Assembly (NCBI GenBank): GCA_001414345.1
Contig: LLCB01000081.1
Coordinates: 62,001 to 126,000 of the forward strand
DNA length: 64,000 bases
DNA from: Hymenoscyphus infarciens
Lineage: Eukaryota > Ascomycota > Leotiomycetes > Helotiales > Helotiaceae
Direction of reading: 5' to 3'
This document shows, in pieces, positions 1 through 11,150 of this stretch (position 1 is the stretch's first letter; each line of letters starts with the position of its first letter). The notes beneath the pieces are model-generated. The model was given only the letters and a program-made list of their open reading frames with translations, searched no databases and was not told the origin of the DNA. The translations under genes and the position numbers were made by a program.

Positions 1-1
1 C

Positions 2-187
2 TTGGAATGGAAATTCGATGCTGTTGTTACGGAGGGTGAGGTTACGGGGGTACCGTTTAAGGTGTGGGTTGTTCCTGCGGAGGAACATAAGTGCCCGAGG
101 TGTTGGAGGTTTGTTGCGCCGGTTGAGGATGAGTTGTGTGGGAGGTGTGAGGAGGTTGTTGGGGATGTTGCTGGGGATGTAAAATAG
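2..187 (+). CDS. Isoleucine--tRNA ligase, mitochondrial type (3' end only)
   Basis: This is the last 61 codons of a gene that begins before the window. The tail carries the motif HKCPRCWR, then about 13 residues later LCGRCEEV: two CxxC pairs that form the C-terminal zinc-binding finger (FPG/IleRS zinc finger) of bacterial-type isoleucyl-tRNA synthetases. Mitochondrial enzymes of fungi have this layout. The enzyme charges tRNA-Ile with isoleucine in the mitochondrial matrix. The frame is open from the window edge to the TAG at 185-187. The apparent start is only a TTG codon, so the true start is outside. The assignment rests on the finger alone; LeuRS and ValRS lack this tail. Confidence 0.8.
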   Translation: MEWKFDAVVTEGEVTGVPFKVWVVPAEEHKCPRCWRFVAPVEDELCGRCEEVVGDVAGDVK

Positions 188-566
188 GAGGACAGGGATG
201 GGTGGTGTACTTGTATGATACTTGGTGGGAGGATAGATAGAGATACCCTAATTGAGGATTTCCACTTTTTTTGGTCCCGTGGGGATTCAATTGGTTGTGT
301 GTTGGGGGTTTTGTTTGAGTATGTTTTCTTTTTCTGGGTGTCAGGGGTTCTTTGCTTCATGTTGGTTGGCTCCTGATTTCTTGCCTTGTACCTGGACTGG
401 TGAGGGGTTTTCTGCGGTCACTGATGTGGGCGGATCTATACTTATTAGGCCATTGACTGGCGTACCGCTTGCTTGATTTTGAAAGACTCGAATACCCTTT
501 TTGGTTATTTCAGGTATTTCAGGAAGGGGGAAGTTTGGTTTACAGGTTCTTTTTGGCCTCCAAATA
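188..566. other. 3' flank of the synthetase gene
   Basis: G/T-rich non-coding DNA between the synthetase stop codon and the minisatellite. Short open frames exist on both strands but have no recognisable product. The 3' UTR of the synthetase presumably lies here. Confidence 0.4.
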
Positions 567-815
567 TGATAGTTGGCTTACTCGATATTGGTTAGCTTAC
601 TCGGTAGTTGGCTCACTCCGTAATTGGCTTACTCAGTACTTGTTGGCTTACTTGGTATTTGGCTTACTTGGTACTCGTTGGCTTACTTGGTATTTGGCTT
701 ACTTGGTACTCATTGGCTTACTTGGTACTCATTGGCTTACTAGGTAATTGCTAGCTCACTTGGTATTTGTTGGATTACTGGGTGATTGCTGGCTTATTGG
801 GTATTTATTCGAGTA
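567..815. repeat. Minisatellite, 16-20 bp unit, about 13 units
   Basis: Imperfect tandem copies of a unit close to TTGGCTTACTTGGTATT run from about 567 to 815. The most regular copies lie between 640 and 740, where units alternate between endings GGTATT and GGTACTCR, suggesting a 34-36 bp higher-order unit. An isolated further copy (TTGGCTTACTGGGG) lies near 871. The repeat is translatable in one frame because of its composition, but there is no gene-like context. It lies a few hundred bases downstream of the synthetase gene. Confidence 0.85.
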
Positions 816-3800
816 AGCCATGCATCAAGTTTGGGGGCCAAAACAGAGTTGCGAGTAAGATAGCATTTGTTTGGCTTACTGGGGTTTTCGAGTTACATCG
901 TCCAGCCATCACGCGTTCAGCCTATATTTACGAACCACACTTACGGTGGACATCGAAGCCCGATGCTCTAAATTTCCAGTAGTGTACGTGCAGTTGAACT
1001 AATTTCAAAATTTATTGTTCCAAAACGTTTTGGTTAATAGTCCTAATTTGTTCTAAGTCTTTGGGACAAGTAGGAAACCCCAAGTATTTTTTGAATTTCC
1101 ATCGCGAGCCCATACCAGCTCGCCCAATCAATTTCTTGAAAGCCGGAACCGGGCTTCAATCATTTCATGTGCTTCTCTTATTGGTGTATCTCAGTCATTT
1201 CGGGCGATGAGAAAGCCTTACCTATCAAAGCCACCGTTCTTGGCGGGCTTTTCGCAGCCTTATTGACAAGAGCTCATCACGCCGCTTTTCTCTTTTCCTA
1301 GATGTGCTGTATTTTGTAGGTTGTACTATCCTACTGCTTCACTCAATGCCGACCCATCAATGCATCTGGCACTGCTGCGATTTGTTATTTGGGCCAGGAC
1401 GTTTTATCGAGACACCGATATATCGAGTATCGTCGATACTCGCGAGACCCAACAATTGAGTGTGATGGATTCGAGAAGTTGGCGGGCCGACGGTAGGAGA
1501 AGAATTACTGCCCGAATGTGAGGGATGAAGTAGCTTCCAAAGAGTCGGCACTCGATGCTGTTTACCTCGATAGCGATGTAGCTCGCAGGGTGAGCCTTAG
1601 CCATCCTAATAATGATTTAATTCGACCAACTCCAATGAATTCGTGGTCGGCGAATCCGAGTCTGGATCACTTAAAACGAAATCAAAAGCCACATGCGGGA
1701 AGGGGTAGCACTGAATTCCTTTCGCAGCTCCAACCCAAAACCGTCAAATCTCCTGAGCTTAGGAGTAAGTTCCGACGATCTCTACTCAATCAAAGGCCTT
1801 ATTTCGTACACAAAACGCACAATCTTCCGAGGTGAGATTTTCATATTTGGCATAGCAAGTATCACGCAATACACTGACGATTGTGTGCGTAGAAACATTG
1901 CCTTCTCAAAAGAAAGAAAGTCTAATAGATAAAAGGTTGTTCTACTTCTTGTTTCGCGGACTTGGTTACGATATCTCCGAGTGGCCAGGGCTTCTGACGA
2001 GCTCGTTTCATTAGTACTCTGCGTACTTGACCATGAAATTCATCCAATCCTAGAGATTAGTTTCTAAGGTCATTGTGAACATTTCTAGCACACCCACAAT
2101 ATCTTTAAACTCTCACGACAGCGCCAAATTAACTATAATTTTGTTAGGCATTTTTGAAGTATTCGAGGTACCCAACTTTTCCATCGTGGACATTATCGGC
2201 CGACTATACAACGTCGGTCTCGCAAAATATACCGATGAAAATAGAAGTGATGCAAATCAGTTTGTATTTGCGGTTGTTGGATGGCCCAGTAAGTTTTCTT
2301 TCTCGGAAACGAAAGCGGTTTGAGACTAATAATACGTGACAGGTCTATTATCAACCGGTGATAAACTCCAATCCAGGTGAACTGCAAATATGTGAGGAGG
2401 AGAGTAGGGATGACCGCCTTGCTACTGCCAGGTTTCGATTTCGTAAGAGAAGGACAATCACGAATTACACCAGCGGCATGTCTGACAGCTTTTGAAATAA
2501 GGTGAGCTTGAAACTCCTCGTCAGACATTGGTTATGGCGAGAACACATGGTACAAGAAGCCTATCTAGGTTGGCGATGTTGGATACAAGCATAGTTGGTC
2601 GATACAACGGGGAGTAAGATTTGACCTCGGGAGTTTTCTAAAGAGCCTGATATCGGAACTTTTCTCGTCCCTCACTCGAGATCCATACTACTGTCAATCC
2701 TTATTGCTGGCCATCTCAAAATGCATTGTTCAAGTATACTAAGAGTTCAAGCCGCGTTCTCTTGCGAAAGAATGTTACTTGAGAGAGTGTGAGCGCAAAG
2801 AGAAAAATCATCATCAGCGCGTTTCCTCAAGACCCATATAAGCTAGCCGCGCGAGACAGCACTAGAGTATCTCGGGGGAGATATTACTGCTATCGGAGCA
2901 GAGAGCCGGAGGCAGGGGTTCATGCTGGGCCTCTCAGAGGTTCATGTTTCCTTAAACGCATCTGTACTCGACATCGCTTGTCAATTCACTCTTGGGGAAT
3001 ACTTCAAAACTCGGATTCCGTTCTGTGTCTATAATTGTAGAACCCTATTTGAAGAAGGCGTGCCGTCTCTCCCAAACTTGTCCATGGAAAGACACAAGTG
3101 CACAATCCTCGTTCACTCATGCAACACATGACAGTAAGTGTACACAGCGCAATGACCGGAACTTATTTTGATATTGAAAATATCGAAAAATGTGGGGTAC
3201 AGGGGTAAGAGGTCCCGCTAGCGTCAAAAATCACCCCAAGCCGCGTCTTCTCATTGGCTCTCTCCAACGACAGACATGTTTGCGACGTGCAACAAAACAT
3301 TGATTGGTGCCTTACTGCCTTTCCATGGTAAGGAAAATCGCTTCGGTCGCTCTCACCATGTCAACTATCACCCACCAAATAAAAACATGCAAATACACGC
3401 GACTTTTCTCAGAGGAAAACGGCAAGCTTGTCCTTCCCAACAGACTTCACCCTCTTCACTAGCCACTCGATGGAACGTTATCGAATGAAATATTGAGGGA
3501 GTGCTTTATCGATGCTACCTCCTACGGTATGTTTTGCCAAGTATACTCGGCGTGTGATTCAAAGTCTTGTCATGACCTCGACGTTCTGCTTTCGGTGAGC
3601 AAGCCACGATCGCGGACCATATCACAAGGCGATCACCATCGTGACACTTTACTATGCCTACTCGCCCGTAGCCCCTCAAGGTATGCGACATGCAACAAAC
3701 CTCACTAAGCGAGTTCTCGCTTCGCCGATGTAAACACGCCACCTAATTGGCTCGCGCAATCCACGGGAACAGACCCACCTACCCCCACAAAGCCTCAATA

Positions 3801-5440
3801 TTCATAACCTCAAATAACGCGTTTTGTCAACCAATGGGAACACTAAGGGCGGCTGTCCGGCTGGTACAGTTCAGGTCAAATTGGTGGTTCTCGAGAGGAT
3901 CGATAGGCGCATACGATAACGACCCGACAAACGCTTTTCGACAATTTCGCAACTCGGAGCCTCAAAAAATTTACCAAAACTCAGTTCGTCTGGTTTTAAC
4001 TCTTGGCCGCCCCTCGAGGGTGTGGAGTAGTTTTGCCGGTCTGTCCTGTTTTTTTTGTCTTGCAACGCTTTGATATAAATAAGTCCCCCCTCTCAAGATT
4101 GGGCGCGTTGTGAGCCTGGAAGAAATCTTTTATCGTTTTCACCTGTTATTTTTGCTTTTTATAACGTTTTCATGGCGTTGTATCCTACAAAAGCAGGCTG
4201 GTCTAGTGAAGCTAGTCTTATTTCCTTTGCAGAGGGCCTTGAGATTTGATTGCCTTTTGACAAATTTTTTGCTTTTAGGTTTCCCCATGGTTCCAACCAC
4301 GGTGTACCAAGCCCATCTGTGAGCTCAGTTACGAGCAAAGTTAACATCAAGACCAGTAGAATAAAGTGACCGCGAGGATGCATGCCGTCGTAGCTGTCGG
4401 TGAGTGAAACGAGAGCATATTTAAGACTCAAAGGCGCAGTACCAAGAAGAGATGAAAAATGAACCCGATGGCGACGGCTCGCTGCTGGATCCGATATCCG
4501 ACAATATAAACCTTCGATAGACGAGCGATATAGACGAAATAAGAGAGGAGGTGCTAATCTTTGGAGACACCTCCAAACGTGGGAGTCTAAGGCCAACTAC
4601 CCATTTACGAAATATGATGAACTCGTCAGCCTCCCCTTTCGTCCACATGCCCAAACTCCAATTCTTGACACCAACGTCCTCGAATCGCAACCCGCTAAGA
4701 ATATCCCACACAAAACGAAAACGCCAGGTAAGTTCCTCGACCACCCAAATTATCTCTGAAGAATGTGCCCTCCCCCCAACTTCGGTTTAACTGTCTACGG
4801 GAAACCCAAATTTCGCAACCGTGGTATCAAGGTAGTAATAAACCCTCACCACAAAAAAGGAAAGCAAGCCGAATTTCCGAATTTCAACAAATTGTTTCCT
4901 CCAACGAAGGCAATTACTTCAAAAGGCCTCACATGACTTGTGGATTCCTGTAGTTCACCTGCTATTCTTCCTCCTGATCAGACGAGATGATGGGACTCTA
5001 TTAGAAGCACCACTTACGTCCTTAGTAGATGTCTTGTACCTAGGATCTGGCTCTGCTACATTTTACACCTTAGTAATATACCCTGGACCGCTAAAATGAG
5101 ATTCTGAAACTCTTACATACTTTCATCACTAGTCTGCTTGTCTACAAACCAACTAAAGCAACCGTTTCCCACAACAGCACAATTTTGACAAACCCCGTTC
5201 TCAACTCCCCCCACTTCAAACGTTTCACTCAAACATGCCGAAGAATCGCGTAGGACATCTCGGAGGAAGGAGAGATACTTGTCACCGAAAAGTTCAAGCC
5301 GCTTATATCATGGTTGAAGAAAGCCTTACCACATGTTCGAGTGTTCATTCTTATTTACCGTGTCAAAAGAGGGATGCAAAATGGCATCGTTATACAGTGA
5401 GTTGCGAGTTAAGCTTGAATTTGCCTACTTTTTTTGTAAT
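816..5440. other. Gene-poor region with exon-like fragments
   Basis: No complete gene is recognised. Open frames stay under about 145 codons, overlap on both strands and resemble no family I know. Three places look less random. A CCAAT (about 3830) and a TATA-like GATATAAATAAG (about 4070-4081) could be a promoter. An open frame from about 4460 ends at a good GTAAGT donor at 4728. A frame around 5258-5400 encodes an amphipathic stretch containing KFKPLISWLKKALPHVRVF before a stop. These may be relics of decayed genes. Confidence 0.35.
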
Positions 5441-5444
5441 CCGA

Positions 5445-5835
5445 GCTTTTTAAAAAAGTCCTTAATTTCCCCCCTTTTTAGGCACTCTTTTACCTATTTA
5501 TTAATAACAACATATGTTAGTATACTCTAGATAACAGAAAAAGAGAGCTCTATATATCCTCTATTACTCTATAAACTTTATATAATAAAAATAGACAATT
5601 TTATATCTGTCTTAATTTTATAAGGTCTTAGCGTACCTTATCAATTAACCTTACTAGAGTACGCAGGGGTAGTGAAAATTTTTCAAAAAAGGGTTTTTTT
5701 TAAGAATTATCTATTTTTTAGTTTACTTTTGTTATACTTACTTTAAATTAATAAGTAATATAGAAGAGAGATAATTAGATATAGCGCTTCTTTCTAGCTA
5801 GGCCTCGTCTCTTTTAGAGTACTTTTATTTTCTGT
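5445..5835. repeat. AT-rich block, probably RIP-affected repeat relic
   Basis: Composition changes abruptly to very high A+T with many TA dinucleotides and few CA/TG. It resembles the 17-24.7 kb retrotransposon interior and differs from the DNA on either side. No protein frame survives. The likely reading is a short remnant of a transposon mutated by repeat-induced point mutation, but no termini or family could be defined. Confidence 0.5.
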
Positions 5836-6388
5836 CTACTAAAGAAAGGAGAAAAGTGGGCAAATTCAAGCAGTCTACCGTCGAAAATAAACACACTGTC
5901 GAATCATAACCCCGCATTCAATCAACTACATTTTCAACAAAAGAGTTACTCGAATCTGGAGAGAAAACTTTTGTACAAGCCTACTTTGTACTAAGTCAGA
6001 GCCCAAAAGAGTTCACCAGTCCCATGGCAAATAACCACAACCCTTACCGTCCCCATGGTACACCCCAAGGCCCCCCTTCTTTCTTTAAAACCAATGCGTA
6101 TACTTCAAACCAAACATTCCGTCAACACATCGTCCCTGTAGACAGCAAAAAATGGCAGCAACCACATCACCTTCGCACCTTCCTCCCTACCTCATTATTC
6201 CAGATTTTTCGGGTAATTCAAGAAATTTATCCCAAACATCTAGAGAGAGAAAAACCCCCGACATAGTTGAAACAAAGACCTCCAATTGTCCAAACCATCT
6301 CGGTTAATGTTTTGGTTTATCCCAGAAAGTGGGAACAATGACCCCGATTCTCCCAAACAACCTGGGTCAATATTTCATTTCATCTCAG
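5836..6388. other. Unassigned stretch before the NmrA remnant
   Basis: An 80-codon ATG frame (6024-6266) is Pro/His/Asn-rich and has no recognisable domain. Around 6318-6372 a short sequence (CCCAGAAAGTGGGAACAATGA) resembles the core of the dispersed inverted-repeat family described at 8844 and 62881, but neither end could be defined. Nothing else is supported. Confidence 0.3.
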
Positions 6389-6623
6389 CCAGTTAGAACA
6401 ACTCAAGGTATTTACTACTTCCATTCTCCATCTCCTCAACCATCCGGCCGAGACGAAGAACAGAGCAGTTTATGTTCGCGACATTATCACCACACAGAAC
6501 AAAATACTTGAGATTGCCAAGAAACTCACACCAGGTGAAAAATGGGAACCAGTTCAGGTCAAGCTGAGTGATGTCGAAAAAGCATCTTACGAAGGTCCCC
6601 TCAAAACGAAAAGCAGCAACTAA
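6389..6623 (+). pseudogene. NmrA/isoflavone-reductase-like family remnant (C-terminal part)
   Basis: An open frame with no start codon runs from a possible acceptor (CATCTCAG, ending about 6388) to TAA at 6621-6623. It contains LLNHPAETKNRAVYVRDI followed by ITTQNKILEIAKKLTPGEKW. This is the segment of NmrA-like NAD(P)-binding proteins where a 'HPxxTxNR' turn is followed by a helix reading 'TTSQNEIL...'. Family members continue about 60-80 residues further, whereas here the frame stops soon after KLSDVEKASYE. No N-terminal Rossmann GxxGxxG motif was found upstream. I read it as a truncated relic. An exon of an unusual gene is possible but less likely. Confidence 0.5.
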
Positions 6624-6668
6624 CAACAACAAACCCCAATATCTCCACACCCCCAGAACCCACAACTC

Positions 6669-8381
6669 CTAACCTTTATTAACCAGCGAGCCTTTCCCAT
6701 TCTCCTTCGCTTTCTTCCTCTCCGCTAAATTCCTCACCAAAATCTCCACATCACTCTGTCCATCTCCTCCTATCGGAGTCTTCTTCCTATCAACCCTACT
6801 CCCACCCGCATTCCCAAACGCTCTCGCCGCTGCCGTAACTGCCTCGTTACCTCCCACTCTCTCATTCACCGGTCTGCCAGATCTAGATCCCTGTACACTA
6901 CTTCGTCCGGAGTTATCACGGATAGCTGTGATGACGCTATTTGTCGACGTACCGCGAGAAATCGGGTCACGTTCGGGTCGATCGGGGGCTTGGAGGGTTG
7001 ATTTGCTTCTTGATTCGGGTCTGAGGGTATCAGGGGGCGATCTCCCGGCGGTAGAAGATTTCGTACGACTGGTGGTATTGGTGGTAGGTGTCTCTGAGCG
7101 TTCGGTGGGGTCCGTAAACCGCCTATGTCGGATGAGATCATCAAGCATTTGTTTCTTGCTATAACTATTGGCCTCCTCTCGCCCTAAGATGTTGCTATCA
7201 TCGCCAGGTTGGAAGGAGAAAGAGAGTTGTTGAGGCGCTGGAGGCTCCATTCTTGAGGATTCGGCCTTCGCCTTGGCTCTTCGCTGGCGGAGACTTGGTT
7301 TGTCTTTGCCTGGTACCTCAATGGGGCTATCAATGCTAATGCCGAGGCCGCGAGTTATTGAGCCTTCGTTGTGGGAATCTGTGCTGCTCATTACGTCGGC
7401 GTCGGAACCCATTTCCGAGGATGAGGCGAAGTAAGGGAGGTCGCGCTTCTGTTCTGCTGCGTACGTCCATTGGGATGGACCCGCGGTGTCGATTTTAGGA
7501 AGGGGTATTGGGTGTTCTGATATGAAGGGGGTAGCTTCTTCGTGTTGATCTGGTAACGACTAAAGGAAAGTCAGCATTTGGTTCTGCGAAGCGAAACCAA
7601 AAATAACAAAATAAGGGAGCCTCCCAACACTTCAGGATTCATCCTCTCAACATACCTCACCCATAGAACTCCTCTGAGCATGCCTCTCCTTAATCGAACA
7701 AATCCCCCGTCCAATCTCATCACTCGCCCTCTTACTCCCATGAATCCTACTATTACTCCTCGCCATAACCACACTCTCCATTCCGCCCTCTGTTTTACTC
7801 AACAGCACCTCAAGCTTCTTCAGCTCGGTCTTGTAATCCTGTTCTTTCTTCTCCCATCTCGTAGCCAACTCCTCAAACTCCTTGATATCCTTGGTATGGC
7901 TCTGCTTCAACTCATCAATAATCTCCTGCTTCGCATTTACCTGCTCCCTTAAATCCTGGTAGGCTTCGAGAACATGGAGAATACAAGAGTTATACTCCAC
8001 AGGCACCGGCGAGAAGTTATTGCGCGTCATCATTATGACTTTCAACGTCTCCGCCATCTGATCCCCAGATGGTTTATGGTACAAAATCTCAGGATCCCGT
8101 GCTGCGTTCTCGAAAGATCCAGTTCCACCAGCACCTGCCTTCTGAAAAACATCCTGGGTCGGCGGCGTACCAGGTCTGAAACCAATATAACTCGATACCC
8201 TAGAACTCGGTCGCATCCTCGTACTCCCAGCCGCGTTATGCGTAGTATCTTTTTCTTGGTGGTCGTGATCGTGGTAACTTTCGTCAACGGATAATGCTGG
8301 TCGATCAAGGTCAAATACAGGTAGGTTGGCTTGAATGGGCGTTCTGGTACGGGTGAACACTGGTCGTAACCATTCGGCCAT
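6669..8381 (-). CDS. Hypothetical coiled-coil protein, 2 exons
   Basis: Exon 1 is 8381-7656 (242 codons) and exon 2 is 7559-6669, with a GTATGT donor and a TTTAG acceptor. The frame is continuous and gives 538 residues. The ATG at 8381 opens with MAEWLRPVFTRTRTP. Residues about 145-210 form a charged heptad-like helix (including ELKQSHTKDIKEFEELATRW), probably a coiled coil. Both flanks are low-complexity, Ser/Thr/Arg/Pro-rich and likely disordered. The C-terminus is basic (NLAERKKAKENGKG). No enzyme motif, signal peptide or membrane segment is visible. I do not recognise the family. A cytoskeletal, spindle or polarity scaffold would fit the architecture, but that is a guess. Tail-to-tail with the NmrA remnant (46 bp apart). 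Confidence 0.7.
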
Positions 8382-8696
8382 GTTTAAGATCGCTGTGAGT
8401 TTGCGCTGAGATGAGTGTTGATGTGTTGTGTTGTGTTGTTGGGGTCTGGGGGGTCATTTGGAAGGTGGGAGTCGCATGGTCGGCAAGGTTATTCTGGCAA
8501 TTGGAGAGAAGGCGCGATTGGCAGATTGATAATTCACCTTCAAAGAAATCTTCGGGTGATGCTAGATTCCAAGTGAACGAAGACGGATTATTGAGGCGGG
8601 AACTGATTGAAAATAAATAAAATCTCACCACCATCTCCGGCACCTACTTTACCTTCAATTGTTCGAAACAATCCAGAATAAATAAACCCATTGTTC

Positions 8697-8755
8697 GAGA
8701 AGGTTTAGAAGAATTGGAAAGTTGGTTTCTTAATTCTCCAAAATCCTCTGAAACA
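8697..8755. repeat. Short dispersed hairpin, copy 1
   Basis: The left arm GAAGGTTTAGAAGAATT pairs imperfectly with a right arm reading TTAATTCTCCAAAATCCTC across a short loop. The same arm pair recurs at about 11976-12035, 31165-31222 (weak) and 34448-34512. It is not part of any coding frame. Confidence 0.55.
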
Positions 8756-8843
8756 ATATTTACAATTGCGCGAGAATAGTTGCACAATAATAAGATAGAA
8801 AGGAGCGTGTAGGAGAGAGCAGTGACCTGCCACACTCGCGAAG

Positions 8844-9050
8844 CACATTAAAAGTGGCAGTAAATGGCTCGCTGTTCCTACTCTCCACGAAATACTTTGG
8901 AATGATGAACTTATTTGTTCTGTAATCCCGGGTCAGTATTCTAAATTGTCCCGAGTGTTTAGGGTAATGTAAGGTATGTACCTCAATTACCCTAGAAAGT
9001 TGGAACAATGAGCTAGGAAGGCAGGTACCAACCTGAAGTACTTACCTCCG
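8844..9050 (+). mobile_element. MITE-like element, copy 1 (right end incomplete)
   Basis: Begins with TTAAAAGTGGCAGTAAATGG, carries an inner core TAGAAAGTTGGAACAATGAG and ends near CAGGTACCAACCTGAAGTA. The copy at 62881-63105 on the opposite strand shows the same modules in the same order with matching terminal inverted repeats. Here the right terminal repeat is lost. It is about 200 bp with no coding capacity, as expected for a non-autonomous DNA element. Confidence 0.55.
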
Positions 9051-9402
9051 TACAGCCATGTTTTAAGGTCCACACTGCAGCTTTCTCGCAGATTTAATTG
9101 GCTCACCAGTGAAGCCCAAATTGATTGGAAATTATAATCCTATTAACTGCTCTATTATTTTTGATAAATCGTTGATTTGTAAAACGTGTTTTGGGTAAAG
9201 GAGATACACCCACTGACTAGAAGTGATCGCTGCTACGCCCCAGTGAGATCTCAAGCTCAAAGGCAAGTTTCTCCCTGCCTTGGGAGAATTGATAGAATAT
9301 TTTCGCCCCGGATTCCTGTTCATGATCCGAATAAACCCATGCCCGCGCCGCCCAAATTATACATTGAAAAATGGCCGAATCGAAATGAACATTCTGAAGA
9401 GT

Positions 9403-10800
9403 TCAATAAAACAAATCTTGGGCCTTTTGTCTTTTGCGTCCTCTTCCCTCCAAGCCCCCCGAGAATAACTCCTTCCCAGCATTGTCCCCAAAATGCGCTG
9501 GAAACAACTCTTTAACACTCGCTGCGCCCTTGATGCTAAATTCCTGAACCGCGGGAGCCTTGGAGGCCCCACGGATGCTGAAACCAGTGACGGTATCCCA
9601 GGTCGCTGGCGTGGAGTTGAGGCGTCCATCGGAAGGTCCATCAGTAAGTGGAATGGCCATTTTACTTGCGAAAAGGTCGGCCGTCTCATCAGCAGCATCA
9701 AATGCAACAGACCGCCGATGACTGGCGTTTGCCTTTTGAGGAAAGAGCTCTTTGGCAGGGGCAGCTTCTCTCAATCTTGCCTTGATCGCTTCCGCCTTGA
9801 GTCTGTTTTCGGCTGCAGCACGTGGCTTCCGGATATATCGTTCTCTGTCTCTAGTGTCCCTTCTGTCTCTGCTGTCATCACGAAGAGGAGAAGCACTTCG
9901 GTCTCTCAATCGGCCACTCCCTCTGCCTTCATCGTTTGGAAACAATTCCTTGCCAGCCGCCCCACGGAATCGTACACGACGTTCTTGTGAGTCGCTGGAC
10001 GAAATCGAGTTTTCTCTTCTTTTCGGGGCTCTTCTTTTTGCCAAAGCCTCCTCGTCATCGTCATACAAACTGGCATTAAATCCTGCCTCTTCGGCCCCAC
10101 GTACGCGATTCTCTTGCTCACGTTCATCATAAAGTTGGCTGCGATATCCTCCATCATCGCGATCTCTGTATCTTCTTCCCCCTCCTCCTCCTCCTCCTCC
10201 TCTCTTGCGACGTTCCGCTGGGTCGTATTCGGGATTGAAAAGGTAGAATCTGCTACGCTCACGAGCACGAGGTTGTTTGCGATCCCCAACAACGGCACGT
10301 CGAACTTCAAGATTTGCTTGTGGTTCAGTAGAAAGTCGTTTAGCAGTAACAGACTGTAGACGTGGGATAAGAGTAACATCTGTGACGTCCACTTCAATGA
10401 ACGCTTTGAGAGCATCCAATGCAATCTCCTCATTTTCGTAAACCAAATTTGCCGAGCTATCATCAATCCATTCCACATGTTCCGGCTTGCTCCCTGTGTA
10501 GTGTTCTGCCGCGAAAGCTTTGATGTGGCCAGTGTTTAGATTATCGAGTCCTCGAATGTGGACTTTGTTCGGCGCAAGCTCGAGGGACGCAGGATCGGTC
10601 TGGGAGTCGGGTGCATTGAGAATTGGAGTTTCGCCCTGGTGGTTGGACTAAGCATAAATTAGTCAAAGGATTAAAAGCTTGAGGAAATGTGAAAATGTGG
10701 ATTTTACGTCAATTTGGATGTCGTCGACTTCGGGAATTGCAAAGTCTTCTGCAGACACCCCAATATCGAGGTCCATATCGATATCCATATCGTGCGCCAT
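9403..10800 (-). CDS. NCBP3/DUF2414-like RNA-binding protein, 2 exons
   Basis: Exon 1 is 10800-10708 (31 codons, acidic, starting MAHDMDIDMDLDIG) and exon 2 is 10647-9403, giving 445 residues. Residues about 55-110 match the nuclear cap-binding subunit 3 domain: NKVHIRGLDNLNTGHIKAF, then HVEWIDDSSANLVY. The family's W[LI]DD motif is intact (residues 91-94). In animals this family binds capped RNA and links it to mRNA export; a similar nuclear role here is inference. The rest is Arg/Asp-rich and disordered, with a poly-Gly run encoded by a (CCT)n tract near 10186. A short motif KELF[P/S] occurs four times in the C-terminal half. The protein ends in a basic GRGRKRQK segment, possibly a nuclear localisation signal. 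The plus-strand frames over this gene are shadows. Confidence 0.85.
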
Positions 10801-11117
10801 CTTGTAAATACAAGGCGCGTGGCCGAGGAAATTGATAGCTGGTGTCAATCAATTGACGTTGTCGATGGAGGTGGCGATATCGCCGAGTAATATGCTGGAG
10901 AAGGTGTCGAGGAAAGAAGCTGCCGAGTGTTGAAGGTGTCTTTACCTGAGTGAGTATGTCGAGAGGTGAATAGGCGCAAAGCCTCGGTTGTCCTAGAGGT
11001 GGTACTTGTTGGGGTGAGGCTACAAGTGGGACAAGGAGAAGGAAGCTGAGGTCCTTCAGAGCCGTAGATGGTGAAGGCACGGAAATGGCTGTGAATTGTT
11101 GGATATTTCTTTACATG

Positions 11118-11150
11118 AGAAGGAGGAGGAGGAGGAGAGGAGGAGGAGGG
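11118..11150. repeat. GGA microsatellite
   Basis: A run of GGA triplets with one interruption lies about 320 bp upstream of the NCBP3-like start codon. On the coding strand of that gene it reads as a CCT (pyrimidine) tract, a common feature of fungal promoters near the transcription start. Confidence 0.6.

Larger units (their letters stand above)
8382..9402. other. Intergenic region carrying two small repeats
   Basis: Holds the promoter side of the coiled-coil gene and the 3' side of the NCBP3-like gene. It contains a ~60-bp imperfect hairpin (8697-8755) and a MITE-like element (8844-9050), annotated separately. No other coding signal was seen. Confidence 0.5.

Noticed and set aside
4159..4744. 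Minus-strand frames of 145 and 107 codons
   Set aside because: No domain, mutually overlapping, and a plus-strand frame with a GTAAGT donor covers the same bases; not enough for a gene call.
6318..6372. Further MITE-like core copy
   Set aside because: Only about 20 bases resemble the core and no terminal inverted repeats were found.
9493..9990. 165-codon plus-strand open frame
   Set aside because: It lies wholly over the NCBP3-like exon on the other strand; the minus-strand protein has a recognised domain and this one does not.
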